Shown here piece after piece: positions 43,448 to 51,733 of a DNA stretch of 64,000 nt. Position numbers and translations under genes: made by a program. The DNA is taken from positions 1 to 64,000 of the forward strand of contig JAJNBG010000006.1 in NCBI GenBank assembly GCA_021155905.1. The letters run 5' to 3'. The first letter of the stretch is position 1. The number at the start of each line of letters is the position of its first letter. The notes under the pieces were generated by a model that saw nothing but the letters and a program-made list of their open reading frames with translations, had not been told where the DNA came from and searched no databases. This DNA comes from Bacteroidota bacterium. GTDB lineage: Bacteria; Bacteroidota; Bacteroidia; B-17B0; Aurantibacillaceae.

Positions 43448-44699
43448 GTGGTATGCGAATAATGAATGCGGTGCCTTTCCCTTTATCACTCTGGAGTTCA
43501 ATGGTCCCTCCATGCAATTCGATAATACCTTTAATGTAGGTTAAACCCAGGCCAAAGCCTTTCACATCATGCACATCCCCGGTGGGTACCCTGAAAAATT
43601 TTTCAAAAACCTTTTCCTGGTATTCATGTTCAATACCAATTCCATTATCTGATATAGTCAAAATCACGTGTTTTTCATTACTGAATGTCTGAATGAGTAT
43701 AACGGGTTCTTCATTGGAATACTTAATCGCGTTATCCATGAGATTACACAAGGCATTGGTTAAATGTGTTTTATCACCATTTAAAACAAACTTATCGGCG
43801 TCCAGTTTTAAATCCACCTGTCCGTTTTTATGTTCAATCTGAACACTCATGCATTTCAATCCGTCTCGAATCAGCTGATGAAGGTCCAGTTCAGTTTTTC
43901 TTAAAGGAACCTCCCCTCTTTCCAGGGCAGTCATGCTTAGCACCTGCTCAACCTGCAATCGTAGTTTTTCATTTTCTTCAAGTATGATACCTGAATAGTG
44001 CTTTATTTTATCTTCCTGTATGATATTTGAATCTTTGATGATCATTTTACCGGCCAAAGCAATATTCGTTAAAGGCGTTTTAAATTCATGGGTCATGTTA
44101 TTCAAAAAATCCCGGGTATGCTCCGATATTTTTTTCTCTTTCATGAGCGATAAAACCGTCTGCCAAAATGTAATAAGTACGACGAGGATCAGAATAACAG
44201 ATGCGATAAAAGGTGTTCCCATTTCCGCCATAATGAATTCATCCTTTTCGGGGAAAACTAACTTCAGTTCCATTCCGTTTTTTGCCGTCACACCTTTCCC
44301 GTTTTTAGCAGGCGGCTGTGTTACACAGGTTTGATAACATCCCTGCTGGTTCATGCTTCCCTTGTTTTGATACATCAAATCATTGTTCATCGTCGGCACA
44401 AAAGGTTTGAATTCGAAAGAATATTCAATTTGTATATTATAAACTTTCATGTAATGATTAAACAAGGAATCAATCTTACGAACTCCGTTGCGGTCGGCAG
44501 ATGATTCCAGATTCTTAATCGTTGATGTATCAGCAGAAAGCGCATCCGCCGTTTTGGTCAGAACCATATTGGCCTTCTCATTAAAAATAGATTCCTTGAT
44601 GTTCGCTGTATCATAGATCCAGTTTATTTGTATGATCAGAACAACGACCAGGGCCAATGACGAAACGGCAATAAACAGGTAGGTTCGGTTAGCTTTCAT
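43440..44699 (-). CDS. Sensor histidine kinase (two-component partner)
   Basis: A 419-residue inner-membrane kinase. TM1 is at about 8-27 and TM2 at about 164-182, with an extracytoplasmic sensor between them that contains a CYQTC pair of Cys. No HAMP domain is obvious after TM2. The H-box DFLNNMTHEFKTPLTN has its His at 204. N-box NLMDNAIKYS, G1 DNGIGI and G2 FGLGLTYIKGI complete the ATPase core. It is expressed together with the OmpR-type regulator, by overlap. The signal is unknown. Confidence 0.95.
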   Translation of the reverse strand: MKANRTYLFIAVSSLALVVVLIIQINWIYDTANIKESIFNEKANMVLTKTADALSADTSTIKNLESSADRNGVRKIDSLFNHYMKVYNIQIEYSFEFKPFVPTMNNDLMYQNKGSMNQQGCYQTCVTQPPAKNGKGVTAKNGMELKLVFPEKDEFIMAEMGTPFIASVILILVVLITFWQTVLSLMKEKKISEHTRDFLNNMTHEFKTPLTNIALAGKMIIKDSNIIQEDKIKHYSGIILEENEKLRLQVEQVLSMTALERGEVPLRKTELDLHQLIRDGLKCMSVQIEHKNGQVDLKLDADKFVLNGDKTHLTNALCNLMDNAIKYSNEEPVILIQTFSNEKHVILTISDNGIGIEHEYQEKVFEKFFRVPTGDVHDVKGFGLGLTYIKGIIELHGGTIELQSDKGKGTAFIIRIPHA

Positions 44700-44833
44700 T
44701 TATTACACCAAAAATAGGAATTTTTAGTAGCTAATCGCCTGCGTTAACAAGTCATTAACAACCCAATAACTAGTCAGTAACAAAATCTCTTTCAAATATG
44801 GTATAGCTTTACAATAAAACTAATATCAGTATT

Positions 44834-45058
44834 ATGAAACCATTTATGCTCATCCTTTCACCCGCATTCTTACTATTAATCAATTGTAAGAAAGACTCCA
44901 CAAATGAGATAAAGCCGAATGAGATGAAACCTGCTATCATCAAGGCGGATAGCTCTCAAGGTGAAATACCGTACTATTTGCGTTACAGAATTTACAAAAA
45001 AGATTTTAATTCATTATATAGCAACTACCTCAAATTCGGAAAGAATGAAGGATGTTAA
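44834..45058 (+). CDS. Small lipoprotein (74 aa)
   Basis: MKPFMLILSPAFLLLINCKK is a lipoprotein signal with Cys at 18. The mature part is hydrophilic (KKDSTNEIKPNEMKPAIIKA) and ends YSNYLKFGKNEGC. No family is recognised. Promoter-like TAnnTTTA sequence lies upstream. The next lipoprotein gene starts 22 bases downstream, so an operon of three is possible. Confidence 0.55.
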   Translation: MKPFMLILSPAFLLLINCKKDSTNEIKPNEMKPAIIKADSSQGEIPYYLRYRIYKKDFNSLYSNYLKFGKNEGC

Positions 45059-45080
45059 TGCGCATAGAGAAACGGGTGTT

Positions 45081-45605
45081 ATGAGACCGTTGAAGCTACT
45101 ATGTGTCGTTATAACACTCATGGTCCAATCATGTGATACGACGTCCGACTTTGACGGTATCCAACAACGGATGACAATTGATGCTCCTGAAAAAATTTAT
45201 GATCCTGTCTCTTCTGCCAAAAAAGGCTATAACGAAACGGGAATTTATAAAAACTTTGATTGCCCGGACGACCTGTCGTTTGCTCCTATCGATATCCGGT
45301 ACTGGAACAAGACCCCCGCAATTACCGGACGCCTACCGACCTACGAAGATATAAAAGATGGTAAAGCCATTAATTTTTATGGTGGATTTGAACAGGCACG
45401 ACCTTTTTATATGAAGCTCCCTAAACTGGCTTATGTATATAGCCAATATAAACGAAAGACAGAATTGGTTGTCGTGATCCAGATTGTACAGACATCGACA
45501 GATACCGTTGTTGGTTACCGGTATTTATCGGGTGGCTGCGGAGGATCCATGTTTCACGACTTCCATTTCTTAACCGACGAAGAAATTAAAAAAGAAATGT
45601 ATTAA
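45081..45605 (+). CDS. Predicted lipoprotein (174 aa)
   Basis: I start at the ATG at 45081, which gives MRPLKLLCVVITLMVQSCDT, a lipoprotein signal with Cys at 18. Longer frames upstream overlap the preceding gene and give no signal at the terminus. The mature domain has Tyr- and Gly-rich beta segments (YNETGIYKNFDCPDDLSFAP; VVGYRYLSGGCGGSMFHDFH). No family is recognised. It is probably co-transcribed with the neighbours at 44834 and 45624. Confidence 0.6.
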   Translation: MRPLKLLCVVITLMVQSCDTTSDFDGIQQRMTIDAPEKIYDPVSSAKKGYNETGIYKNFDCPDDLSFAPIDIRYWNKTPAITGRLPTYEDIKDGKAINFYGGFEQARPFYMKLPKLAYVYSQYKRKTELVVVIQIVQTSTDTVVGYRYLSGGCGGSMFHDFHFLTDEEIKKEMY

Positions 45606-45623
45606 AAATTTAAAAATAGCACC

Positions 45624-46322
45624 ATGAATAGTAAATTGATCATCATCCTGGAACATTATTCGCGAATGGCATCTACCATTACAAAATTTTCGGTCGCTTT
45701 CTTCATTATGTCTTTTATGGTATACAGTAAACCCGTGACAGAAACCGTTGATCCTGTATCAAGCGAACAGTGTGAACGGCAAAGCGTCAACAGCGTTTCC
45801 ATGTCAAACGGACGATGCGCCATTGATGATGCGACGAGTAAAGACGACAGAAATAAACAGGCCCTGTTGCTTGCCATTTATGACGAAGAACTGGTGAGAA
45901 GAAAAAACAAAACAGAGATTCCCTCTTTTATCATCGCCTTTTTTGACAGCCTGTCCGCCGGCAAAAAATTTGATCTGGCGAATCCGGGTGAGCCATGGCG
46001 GATAGGTGATATCATGAATTTTGCAGTCACTAAAGTGTATGATCCTGAAAAAAAAGAAACAGTTAATATTGTCTCGCCCGGCCGGAACGATCTTCCGGGT
46101 CAGCAACTGGTTTATTTCGGAATAGGTAAACACATGGCACTCTTTTCCTATTATACGGGAGGACTTCGCATCACCCAGCATGTAGCGATGATCAAATTTG
46201 AAGACAGCAAAGTGATTGATTTTTGGTCAGGCTCCTATCTGGACCTATCGTTTACCACACAACCCGAAATACTGAACTGTATTGGAAAGAAAAAAAGGAT
46301 TTCTAAAAATGACAATTGTTAG
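45624..46322 (+). CDS. Hypothetical exported protein (232 aa)
   Basis: The N-terminus has a hydrophobic helix (KFSVAFFIMSFMVYSKPVTE) after a 20-residue start, consistent with export or a membrane anchor. The body has IPSFIIAFFDSLSAGKKFDL and a beta domain (PGQQLVYFGIGKHMALFSYY; MIKFEDSKVIDFWSGSYLDL). The family is not recognised. It lies 18 bases after the predicted lipoprotein gene in the same orientation. Confidence 0.6.
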   Translation: MNSKLIIILEHYSRMASTITKFSVAFFIMSFMVYSKPVTETVDPVSSEQCERQSVNSVSMSNGRCAIDDATSKDDRNKQALLLAIYDEELVRRKNKTEIPSFIIAFFDSLSAGKKFDLANPGEPWRIGDIMNFAVTKVYDPEKKETVNIVSPGRNDLPGQQLVYFGIGKHMALFSYYTGGLRITQHVAMIKFEDSKVIDFWSGSYLDLSFTTQPEILNCIGKKKRISKNDNC

Positions 46323-46428
46323 GCAGCTAAAGCTGATCACAAAAACTTAAACAACGACCTCTTTCCAAGCTATTCAAATTTGCCTATATTTATTTATCAA
46401 ATCCTTTTATTAAACAAAGAATAGATAA

Positions 46429-47952
46429 ATGAAAAGCACACAGGTTATCATCGTGGGTGCCGGCCCAACCGGCTTAAGCATGGCAGCGCAATTGATGCGT
46501 TACCAGATTGATTTCATCATCATAGAAAAAAACCAGAAAACAACACATCTTTCAAAAGCCATTGTAGTGCAGGCAAGAACACTTGAGATTTTTGAGGAGT
46601 TGGGAATTGCAGTGCAGGCAGTTACCGAAGGACAGGTGACTACAGGGATGAACATGTTTTATAAAGGAAACCGAAAAGCCAGGGTGAATCTTTCAGGATT
46701 GGGCGAAGGCCTGAGTCAATTTCCTTATGCGCTTTCTTTAGAACAAAGTAAAACAGAAAAAATTCTGGCAGATCATCTAACTGCAAACGGGAAACAAATT
46801 CTTTGGGGATCAGAATTTATACGTACTGAACAAACAAATCATGGTGTTACTGTTTATTATAAAGATAAAGCCGGTCAAGAACAAACGATTGAAGCATCTT
46901 ATTTAGTCGGCTGCGATGGCGCCTCCAGCCCGGTCAGACATCAAATGGGTTTAACATTTGAAGGCGATACAATTCCAAAATTATTTTATGTCGCGGATGT
47001 AAAGATAAAAAGCGCAGTCATTAACCAGAACGAAATGTATATGTTCATGATCCAAAAAGGTTTTATTCTTTTCTTTCCGATGGAAGGTATTGGGCATTAT
47101 CGTATCGTTGGCATATTGCCGGATGCGAAAGACATTCATGAAGAATTTCATTTTACAGACATCAAAGAAACGATCAGAAAAGAAGTTGCTGTTCCAATAG
47201 ATTTTGAAAAAGAATTTTGGTTTTCTACCTATAAAGTACACAGTAGAAAAGCCAACTCTTTTGAAAACAACAGGTGTTTTATCGCAGGTGATGCCGCTCA
47301 CATTCACACACCCGCCGGTGGACAAGGGATGAATACAGGAATTCAGGATGCTTACAATTTAGCCTGGAAAATGGCGGGCGTTCTAAAAGGTGAGTTGAAC
47401 ACCATCGTTTTAAAAACTTATGACTCTGAAAGAGGCGAAAACGCCAGGAATTTATTACGCTCCACTGACCGGATGTTTGATATGATGTCCGGGGTAAATC
47501 CGGTCTGGAATTTTTTCCGGTTACACATCTTCTCCAGGATAATGGGTTATGTCATTAAAAGTGCCCTGGCAAAAAAAATGGTTTTCCCTTTAATCTCTCA
47601 GACCGGCATTAGATATTCTGCCAACGACCTAACGGTTACCAGTTGTATTGGTAAAGTTAGGTCCGGTGTAAGAATGCCATACTTTGTTTTTTCTGACAGG
47701 ACACAAATTTTTGATTACCTGAGCGAACCTGCATTTAAAATTTTATTCTTTGGTGAAAACACGAATAATGAAAGCCGGGAATTAAATTCCGGGAAAATTA
47801 AAATCAAAAAATACGCTTTTAAAGAAATTCCTTCGTCTCTATTCAGAAATGAATCAGACTTTTATGTTCTGTTGCGTCCGGACAATCACATTTCATATAT
47901 AGGAAAAGAAATAAACAAATGCGGGGAAGTGCTTTTAAAATATATGATTTGA
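46429..47952 (+). CDS. FAD-dependent aromatic-type monooxygenase
   Basis: A 507-residue flavoprotein of the FAD_binding_3 family (phenol/PCP hydroxylase-like), which uses NAD(P)H and O2 to hydroxylate a substrate, unknown here. The Rossmann GxGxxG is VIIVGAGPTGLSMAAQLMRY; the DG motif is LVGCDGASSPVRHQMG; the GD motif is RCFIAGDAAHIHTPAGGQGM followed by NTGIQDAYNLAWKMAG. The thioredoxin-like C-terminal domain of phenol hydroxylases is short here. The gene stands alone. Confidence 0.9.
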   Translation: MKSTQVIIVGAGPTGLSMAAQLMRYQIDFIIIEKNQKTTHLSKAIVVQARTLEIFEELGIAVQAVTEGQVTTGMNMFYKGNRKARVNLSGLGEGLSQFPYALSLEQSKTEKILADHLTANGKQILWGSEFIRTEQTNHGVTVYYKDKAGQEQTIEASYLVGCDGASSPVRHQMGLTFEGDTIPKLFYVADVKIKSAVINQNEMYMFMIQKGFILFFPMEGIGHYRIVGILPDAKDIHEEFHFTDIKETIRKEVAVPIDFEKEFWFSTYKVHSRKANSFENNRCFIAGDAAHIHTPAGGQGMNTGIQDAYNLAWKMAGVLKGELNTIVLKTYDSERGENARNLLRSTDRMFDMMSGVNPVWNFFRLHIFSRIMGYVIKSALAKKMVFPLISQTGIRYSANDLTVTSCIGKVRSGVRMPYFVFSDRTQIFDYLSEPAFKILFFGENTNNESRELNSGKIKIKKYAFKEIPSSLFRNESDFYVLLRPDNHISYIGKEINKCGEVLLKYMI

Positions 47953-47995
47953 ATTAAACAGAGCGCAGGTTTAACGCAATACATTCATGACATGG

Positions 47996-48634
47996 CTATT
48001 TCATGTCTTTTATTTCATTCGTCCGTTCTGAAATCTCATATATAATCTTGTCAAGTTCAAGCGTTGTTGTTTGCAGCATTTTTATAATCTCTTTATTAAT
48101 CGGGTCAGTCAGGTTATCTGATTTAAACAGGCTAATTAAACCCAGAATATGTGCAACTGGTGCTCTTACCTGGTGGGACTGTAAAAATGCAATTTCAAAT
48201 AACTTGTTGTTTTGGTTTTTCAGTTTTTCATCTGCGATCAGCTTAGAATCAGCGGCATTTTTATCTTTTAGCGCCCGAATAATTTTTAAATTTAAGGTGT
48301 AAATTTTATCTTTTAGCGCATAATCAGTCACGCCGTTTTTAATAAGTTCAACTGCACTTTCTTCACCGATGGTACCTGAAACAAAAATAAATGGTGTGCC
48401 GGGAGAAATAATTTGCTTTATTTTAAATGCAGTGTATCCGTCAAATGACGGCAGAGAATAATCACTCAGTATGATGTCAGGCTGAAATTTATCAAGTGCC
48501 TTTCTGAAATTTATTTCATTCTGGACAACTTTAGTTTCATGATCAATACCACTTTTTCCTAATTCAAATAGTAACAACTCAATATCATTCAGGTCGTGTT
48601 CTACGATTAGTATTTTTATTTTACCCATCCGCAT
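47996..48634 (-). CDS. Receiver domain plus orphan His-kinase dimerisation helices
   Basis: A 212-residue protein. The receiver (residues 1-122) has the phospho-acceptor D58 (DIILSDYSLPSFDG) and acidic site near residue 14. A short coiled coil then leads to an H-box-like segment FLQSHQVRAPVAHILGLISL with H154. No ATPase domain follows, so it may work as a phosphotransfer or scaffold protein. It is the third gene of an operon with the CheY-like and PAS-kinase genes, one base behind the former. Confidence 0.85.
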   Translation of the reverse strand: MRMGKIKILIVEHDLNDIELLLFELGKSGIDHETKVVQNEINFRKALDKFQPDIILSDYSLPSFDGYTAFKIKQIISPGTPFIFVSGTIGEESAVELIKNGVTDYALKDKIYTLNLKIIRALKDKNAADSKLIADEKLKNQNNKLFEIAFLQSHQVRAPVAHILGLISLFKSDNLTDPINKEIIKMLQTTTLELDKIIYEISERTNEIKDMK

Positions 48635-48635
48635 T

Positions 48636-49073
48636 TTAGTGAAGTGTTTGATTAACTATCATCCAGAATAAACCCAGATTTGAAATGGCTTTCTGAAATT
48701 CATCGAATTCAACCGGTTTTATCACATAACTATTCGCACCTAATTCATAACATCTTAAAATGTCCGGATCCTCTTTCGAAGACGTAAGCATCACAACAGG
48801 GATTGTTCTGGTTCGGGCATCCATTCTTATTCGTTCCAAAACTTCTATACCATTAACTTTGGGCATTTTCAAATCCAATAAAATAACCCTTGGCTTATCC
48901 TCAACATTTCTGCCAGCGTAAGTACCTTCAGCAAATATAAAATCCAGGGCCGCAGACCCGTCTTTCAAATGCAACAACTTGTTGGCCAGATTGTTTTTCT
49001 TTAATGCCTTGATGGTCATTTCAGCATCACTGGCACTGTCCTCTACTAATAAAATTTCAATTCCTTCTTTCAT
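48636..49073 (-). CDS. CheY-like single-domain response regulator (Rcp1 type)
   Basis: A 145-residue receiver protein. The phospho-acceptor is D67 ([20 protein letters not shown]), the acidic pair is EDSASD, the Thr/Ser switch is [14 protein letters not shown] and the Lys is [11 protein letters not shown]. Rcp1-type regulators usually pair with a phytochrome- or PAS-type kinase, and such a kinase gene lies 7 bases upstream. There is no output domain. Confidence 0.95.
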   Translation of the reverse strand: MKEGIEILLVEDSASDAEMTIKALKKNNLANKLLHLKDGSAALDFIFAEGTYAGRNVEDKPRVILLDLKMPKVNGIEVLERIRMDARTRTIPVVMLTSSKEDPDILRCYELGANSYVIKPVEFDEFQKAISNLGLFWMIVNQTLH

Positions 49074-49080
49074 GATATAA

Positions 49081-50511
49081 TTATGATTTATTTAACGCAA
49101 AATAAAATGTGGCACCCTCACCTACTTCACCTGTTGCCCATACCCGGCCACCGTGTTTAAATATGATGCGTTGCACAATTGCCAGGCCAACGCCGGTACC
49201 CTCGAATTCTTCGTCGGTGTGAAGTCGCTGGAATATTCCAAACAACTTATTAACGAACCTCATGTCAAAACCAGCTCCATTATCTTTTACATAATAGATA
49301 ATTTCATTCTCCTTTTCTTCAGAGCCGATTTCAATAAATGTTTTCTTTTTAAACATCGAATATTTAATTGAATTTGAAATCAGGTTTAACCAAACCTGTT
49401 TCATTGCTACATTATCAGCCTTCACTGAAACCATTGGGCGAATATGAAACTTTATTTCGCGGGCTGGTTGCGAAAATTTTAGCTCTTCGCAAATAGCAGT
49501 CACCATATCATTCATTGATATATTGATCCTGACTAATTCCTTTCGGCCCAGTCGGGAAAAAGTAAGGAGGTCATCAATGAGCTGACCCATTTTCTTTGAA
49601 TTAATAATGATATTGTCCATTAGTCGGTTCGCCTCAAAATCCTGCTGTCCCTCCTTTAATTCTTTCAGCATGCGTGCATAGCCATGTATGGCCCGTAATG
49701 GGGCGCGCAAATCGTGAGATACGGAATACGAAAAAGATTCCAGTTCTTTATTGACTAATTCCAATTGTGTAGCACGCTCAAATTCTTCTTTATTCTGCGT
49801 TTCGAGTTCCTTATTTGCAAGAACCAGTTCAGAGGCACGTTTTTCTTTTTCCTTGTTACTTGATGCAAATTCCTCGTTGGTAATAATAAACTCCGCCGCA
49901 CGTTTTTCTTTCTCGCTATTTTGAAATGCCAATTCTTTATTGGCGATAATGAGCTCCCCGGATCTTTTCTCTTTTTGCTCATTCTGGAATGCAAGCTCTT
50001 TGTTAGCAATAACTAGCTCATCAGCCCTCTTTTTCTTTTCGCCCTTTTGAAAAACAAGTTCCTTAGAATTTACCGTTTCAGAATTTCTTCGGGCAGTAAT
50101 ATCACGAACAATTTCAGAAAACCCTATGATATTCCTCTCTTCATCAACAAGGCCCGAAACAGTGATAGAAACAAAAAGCCTTTCACCACCTTTTTTACGG
50201 CGTAAAGGTTCATAGGACTCTACGCTTTCATTCTGACTTATTCTTTCAAGTATCCTTTGTGATTCATTAATACATTCAGGTGGAATTATTAAAGAAACAT
50301 GCTGACCAATGGCTTCTTCAGCGCTATATCCAAATAATTTTTCACTACTATTATTCCAACTCATTATTATTCCGTCAATAGATTCGGTGAAAATCGCATC
50401 ACCGGACGATTGCACGATGGCGGCCAGTTGCCGGATATGCCAGTCATTTTGTAAACTTGCAGTCTTTTTTACAGGAGAATTAATTCTGTTCTTTTTTTCA
50501 ATTAATGCCAT
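49081..50511 (-). CDS. PAS histidine kinase with five 21-residue linker repeats
   Basis: A 476-residue soluble kinase from the ATG at 50511 (MALIEKKN). A PAS domain (about 27-150) has [20 protein letters not shown] and the PAC end [16 protein letters not shown] linker of five 21-residue coiled-coil repeats follows ([20 protein letters not shown]-type units, ending with [14 protein letters not shown]). The kinase core has H-box [17 protein letters not shown]-box [11 protein letters not shown]1 KDNGAGFD and G2 GTGVGLAIV. It is probably a cytoplasmic kinase for the two receiver genes downstream. The tandem linker could change length by slippage. Confidence 0.93.
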   Translation of the reverse strand: MALIEKKNRINSPVKKTASLQNDWHIRQLAAIVQSSGDAIFTESIDGIIMSWNNSSEKLFGYSAEEAIGQHVSLIIPPECINESQRILERISQNESVESYEPLRRKKGGERLFVSITVSGLVDEERNIIGFSEIVRDITARRNSETVNSKELVFQKGEKKKRADELVIANKELAFQNEQKEKRSGELIIANKELAFQNSEKEKRAAEFIITNEEFASSNKEKEKRASELVLANKELETQNKEEFERATQLELVNKELESFSYSVSHDLRAPLRAIHGYARMLKELKEGQQDFEANRLMDNIIINSKKMGQLIDDLLTFSRLGRKELVRINISMNDMVTAICEELKFSQPAREIKFHIRPMVSVKADNVAMKQVWLNLISNSIKYSMFKKKTFIEIGSEEKENEIIYYVKDNGAGFDMRFVNKLFGIFQRLHTDEEFEGTGVGLAIVQRIIFKHGGRVWATGEVGEGATFYFALNKS

Positions 50512-51060
50512 GCTAAGAATTTTATTTAAAAATAGTACCCGACGAACCAAAGAAATTTTCTTTGATTAGATTTTAAATTAAATAGAGCTAAAAAAATAGA
50601 AATAGCAGTAACTTCCTGCTATATGTTTTTACAATAAAAAGTCTACCAACAGCAGTAAGAAGACATTTTGCGAGAAGCGCTCGAGTGGGCTATAAAGCTC
50701 AGAAAATTTTGCTTCACGAAAATTAATTGAACTAATTTATGTAAAGGTAACGATTAATATAACGTAGTTTTCAAATATTATGTTAATTGAATTTCATTTT
50801 AAATACAAAAACATACAAAATATTTCAATGTGATTATAATTGTTAAAAAAAAATCATACTGATAGATTTATTGATTACCTAAACGTTGGTAAGCTTGCGG
50901 AATTATATAAATTACATGAAACAAAAAAAACTTACAGCAATTATCAGTTAATTCTGTAATTCTTAACCTTTCTTTCATAAATTTTCATGAGTCTATTAGT
51001 TCAATTTTGTGGGGTACTTCATTTACCTCGTGTGTTGTGGAGTTACTAAATTTATAAGCT
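50512..51060. other. AT-rich intergenic region (about 550 bases)
   Basis: No gene found. Contains a hairpin ATAGCAG / CTGCTAT (50602-50622), an imperfect inverted repeat ATTTTGCGAGAAGC / GCTTCACGAAAAT (50665-50723) and a -7-like TAAATTTA at 51047-51054, so it is probably the leader of the MEDS gene and the promoter of the kinase operon. Confidence 0.5.
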
Positions 51061-51717
51061 ATGGCAACAGAAACCCCAATTAACAACAACGTATGGAAAC
51101 AAAGCGATGCAAATGTATTCTGGGGTGAAATTGCGCCTACTAACCATTTGGTGCAAATATATGAGAACGATGATGTCGTAATGGACGCGTTAGAGGGCTT
51201 TTCAGATAATGGATTGAAAGCAGGCGATGCCGTTATTATTATTGCTACTAAAAAACGGCTGGATCTTTTAAATACAAGGCTCCTCACTTTAGGTTATGAC
51301 CTGGATAAATTGATAACCACTCGGCAGTATATACCTTTGGATGCAAACGATACGTTAGCCATGTTCATGAAAGACGGATGGCCGGACGAGACTCTTTTTA
51401 TAGAAACAGTCAACAACCTCATATCTTTGGCCCGCGGTAAAAATAACAGGAAGGTACGTGCCTATGGCGAAATGGTTGCTATTTTGTGGGAACAAGGGCA
51501 CAATGGCGCAACGGTTCAACTCGAAACACTGTGGCACAAATTCTGCGCATCAGAAACATTTCGTCTTTTCTGTGCATATCCTAAAAGCGGTTTCACGCAG
51601 GATCCAAAAACTTCAATTGAACATATCTGTTCAACACATACAATGATCGTTAATGGTTTTGAAAAATCCAAAACAGAGGTGTTTTATAAAAATTCACAAA
51701 GAAGAAAATCTGGTTGA
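51061..51717 (+). CDS. MEDS (DcmR-sensory) domain protein
   Basis: A 218-residue soluble protein. The MEDS domain spans most of it: HLVQIYENDDVVMDALEGFS, LKAGDAVIIIATKKRLDLLN, RQYIPLDANDTLAMFM, KVRAYGEMVAILWEQGHNGA, and LETLWHKFCASETFRLFCAY. MEDS domains are thought to bind organic ligands as a sensor and often precede a kinase or output domain; none is present. It faces the PAS kinase operon and probably belongs to the same signalling system; this is inference. Confidence 0.85.
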   Translation: MATETPINNNVWKQSDANVFWGEIAPTNHLVQIYENDDVVMDALEGFSDNGLKAGDAVIIIATKKRLDLLNTRLLTLGYDLDKLITTRQYIPLDANDTLAMFMKDGWPDETLFIETVNNLISLARGKNNRKVRAYGEMVAILWEQGHNGATVQLETLWHKFCASETFRLFCAYPKSGFTQDPKTSIEHICSTHTMIVNGFEKSKTEVFYKNSQRRKSG

Positions 51718-51733
51718 TAGTTTTCTAAAAATA

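Noticed and set aside
43448-43513. Longer start of the OmpR-type regulator
   Set aside because: The extra 22 residues lie within the kinase gene and precede the receiver's first strand.
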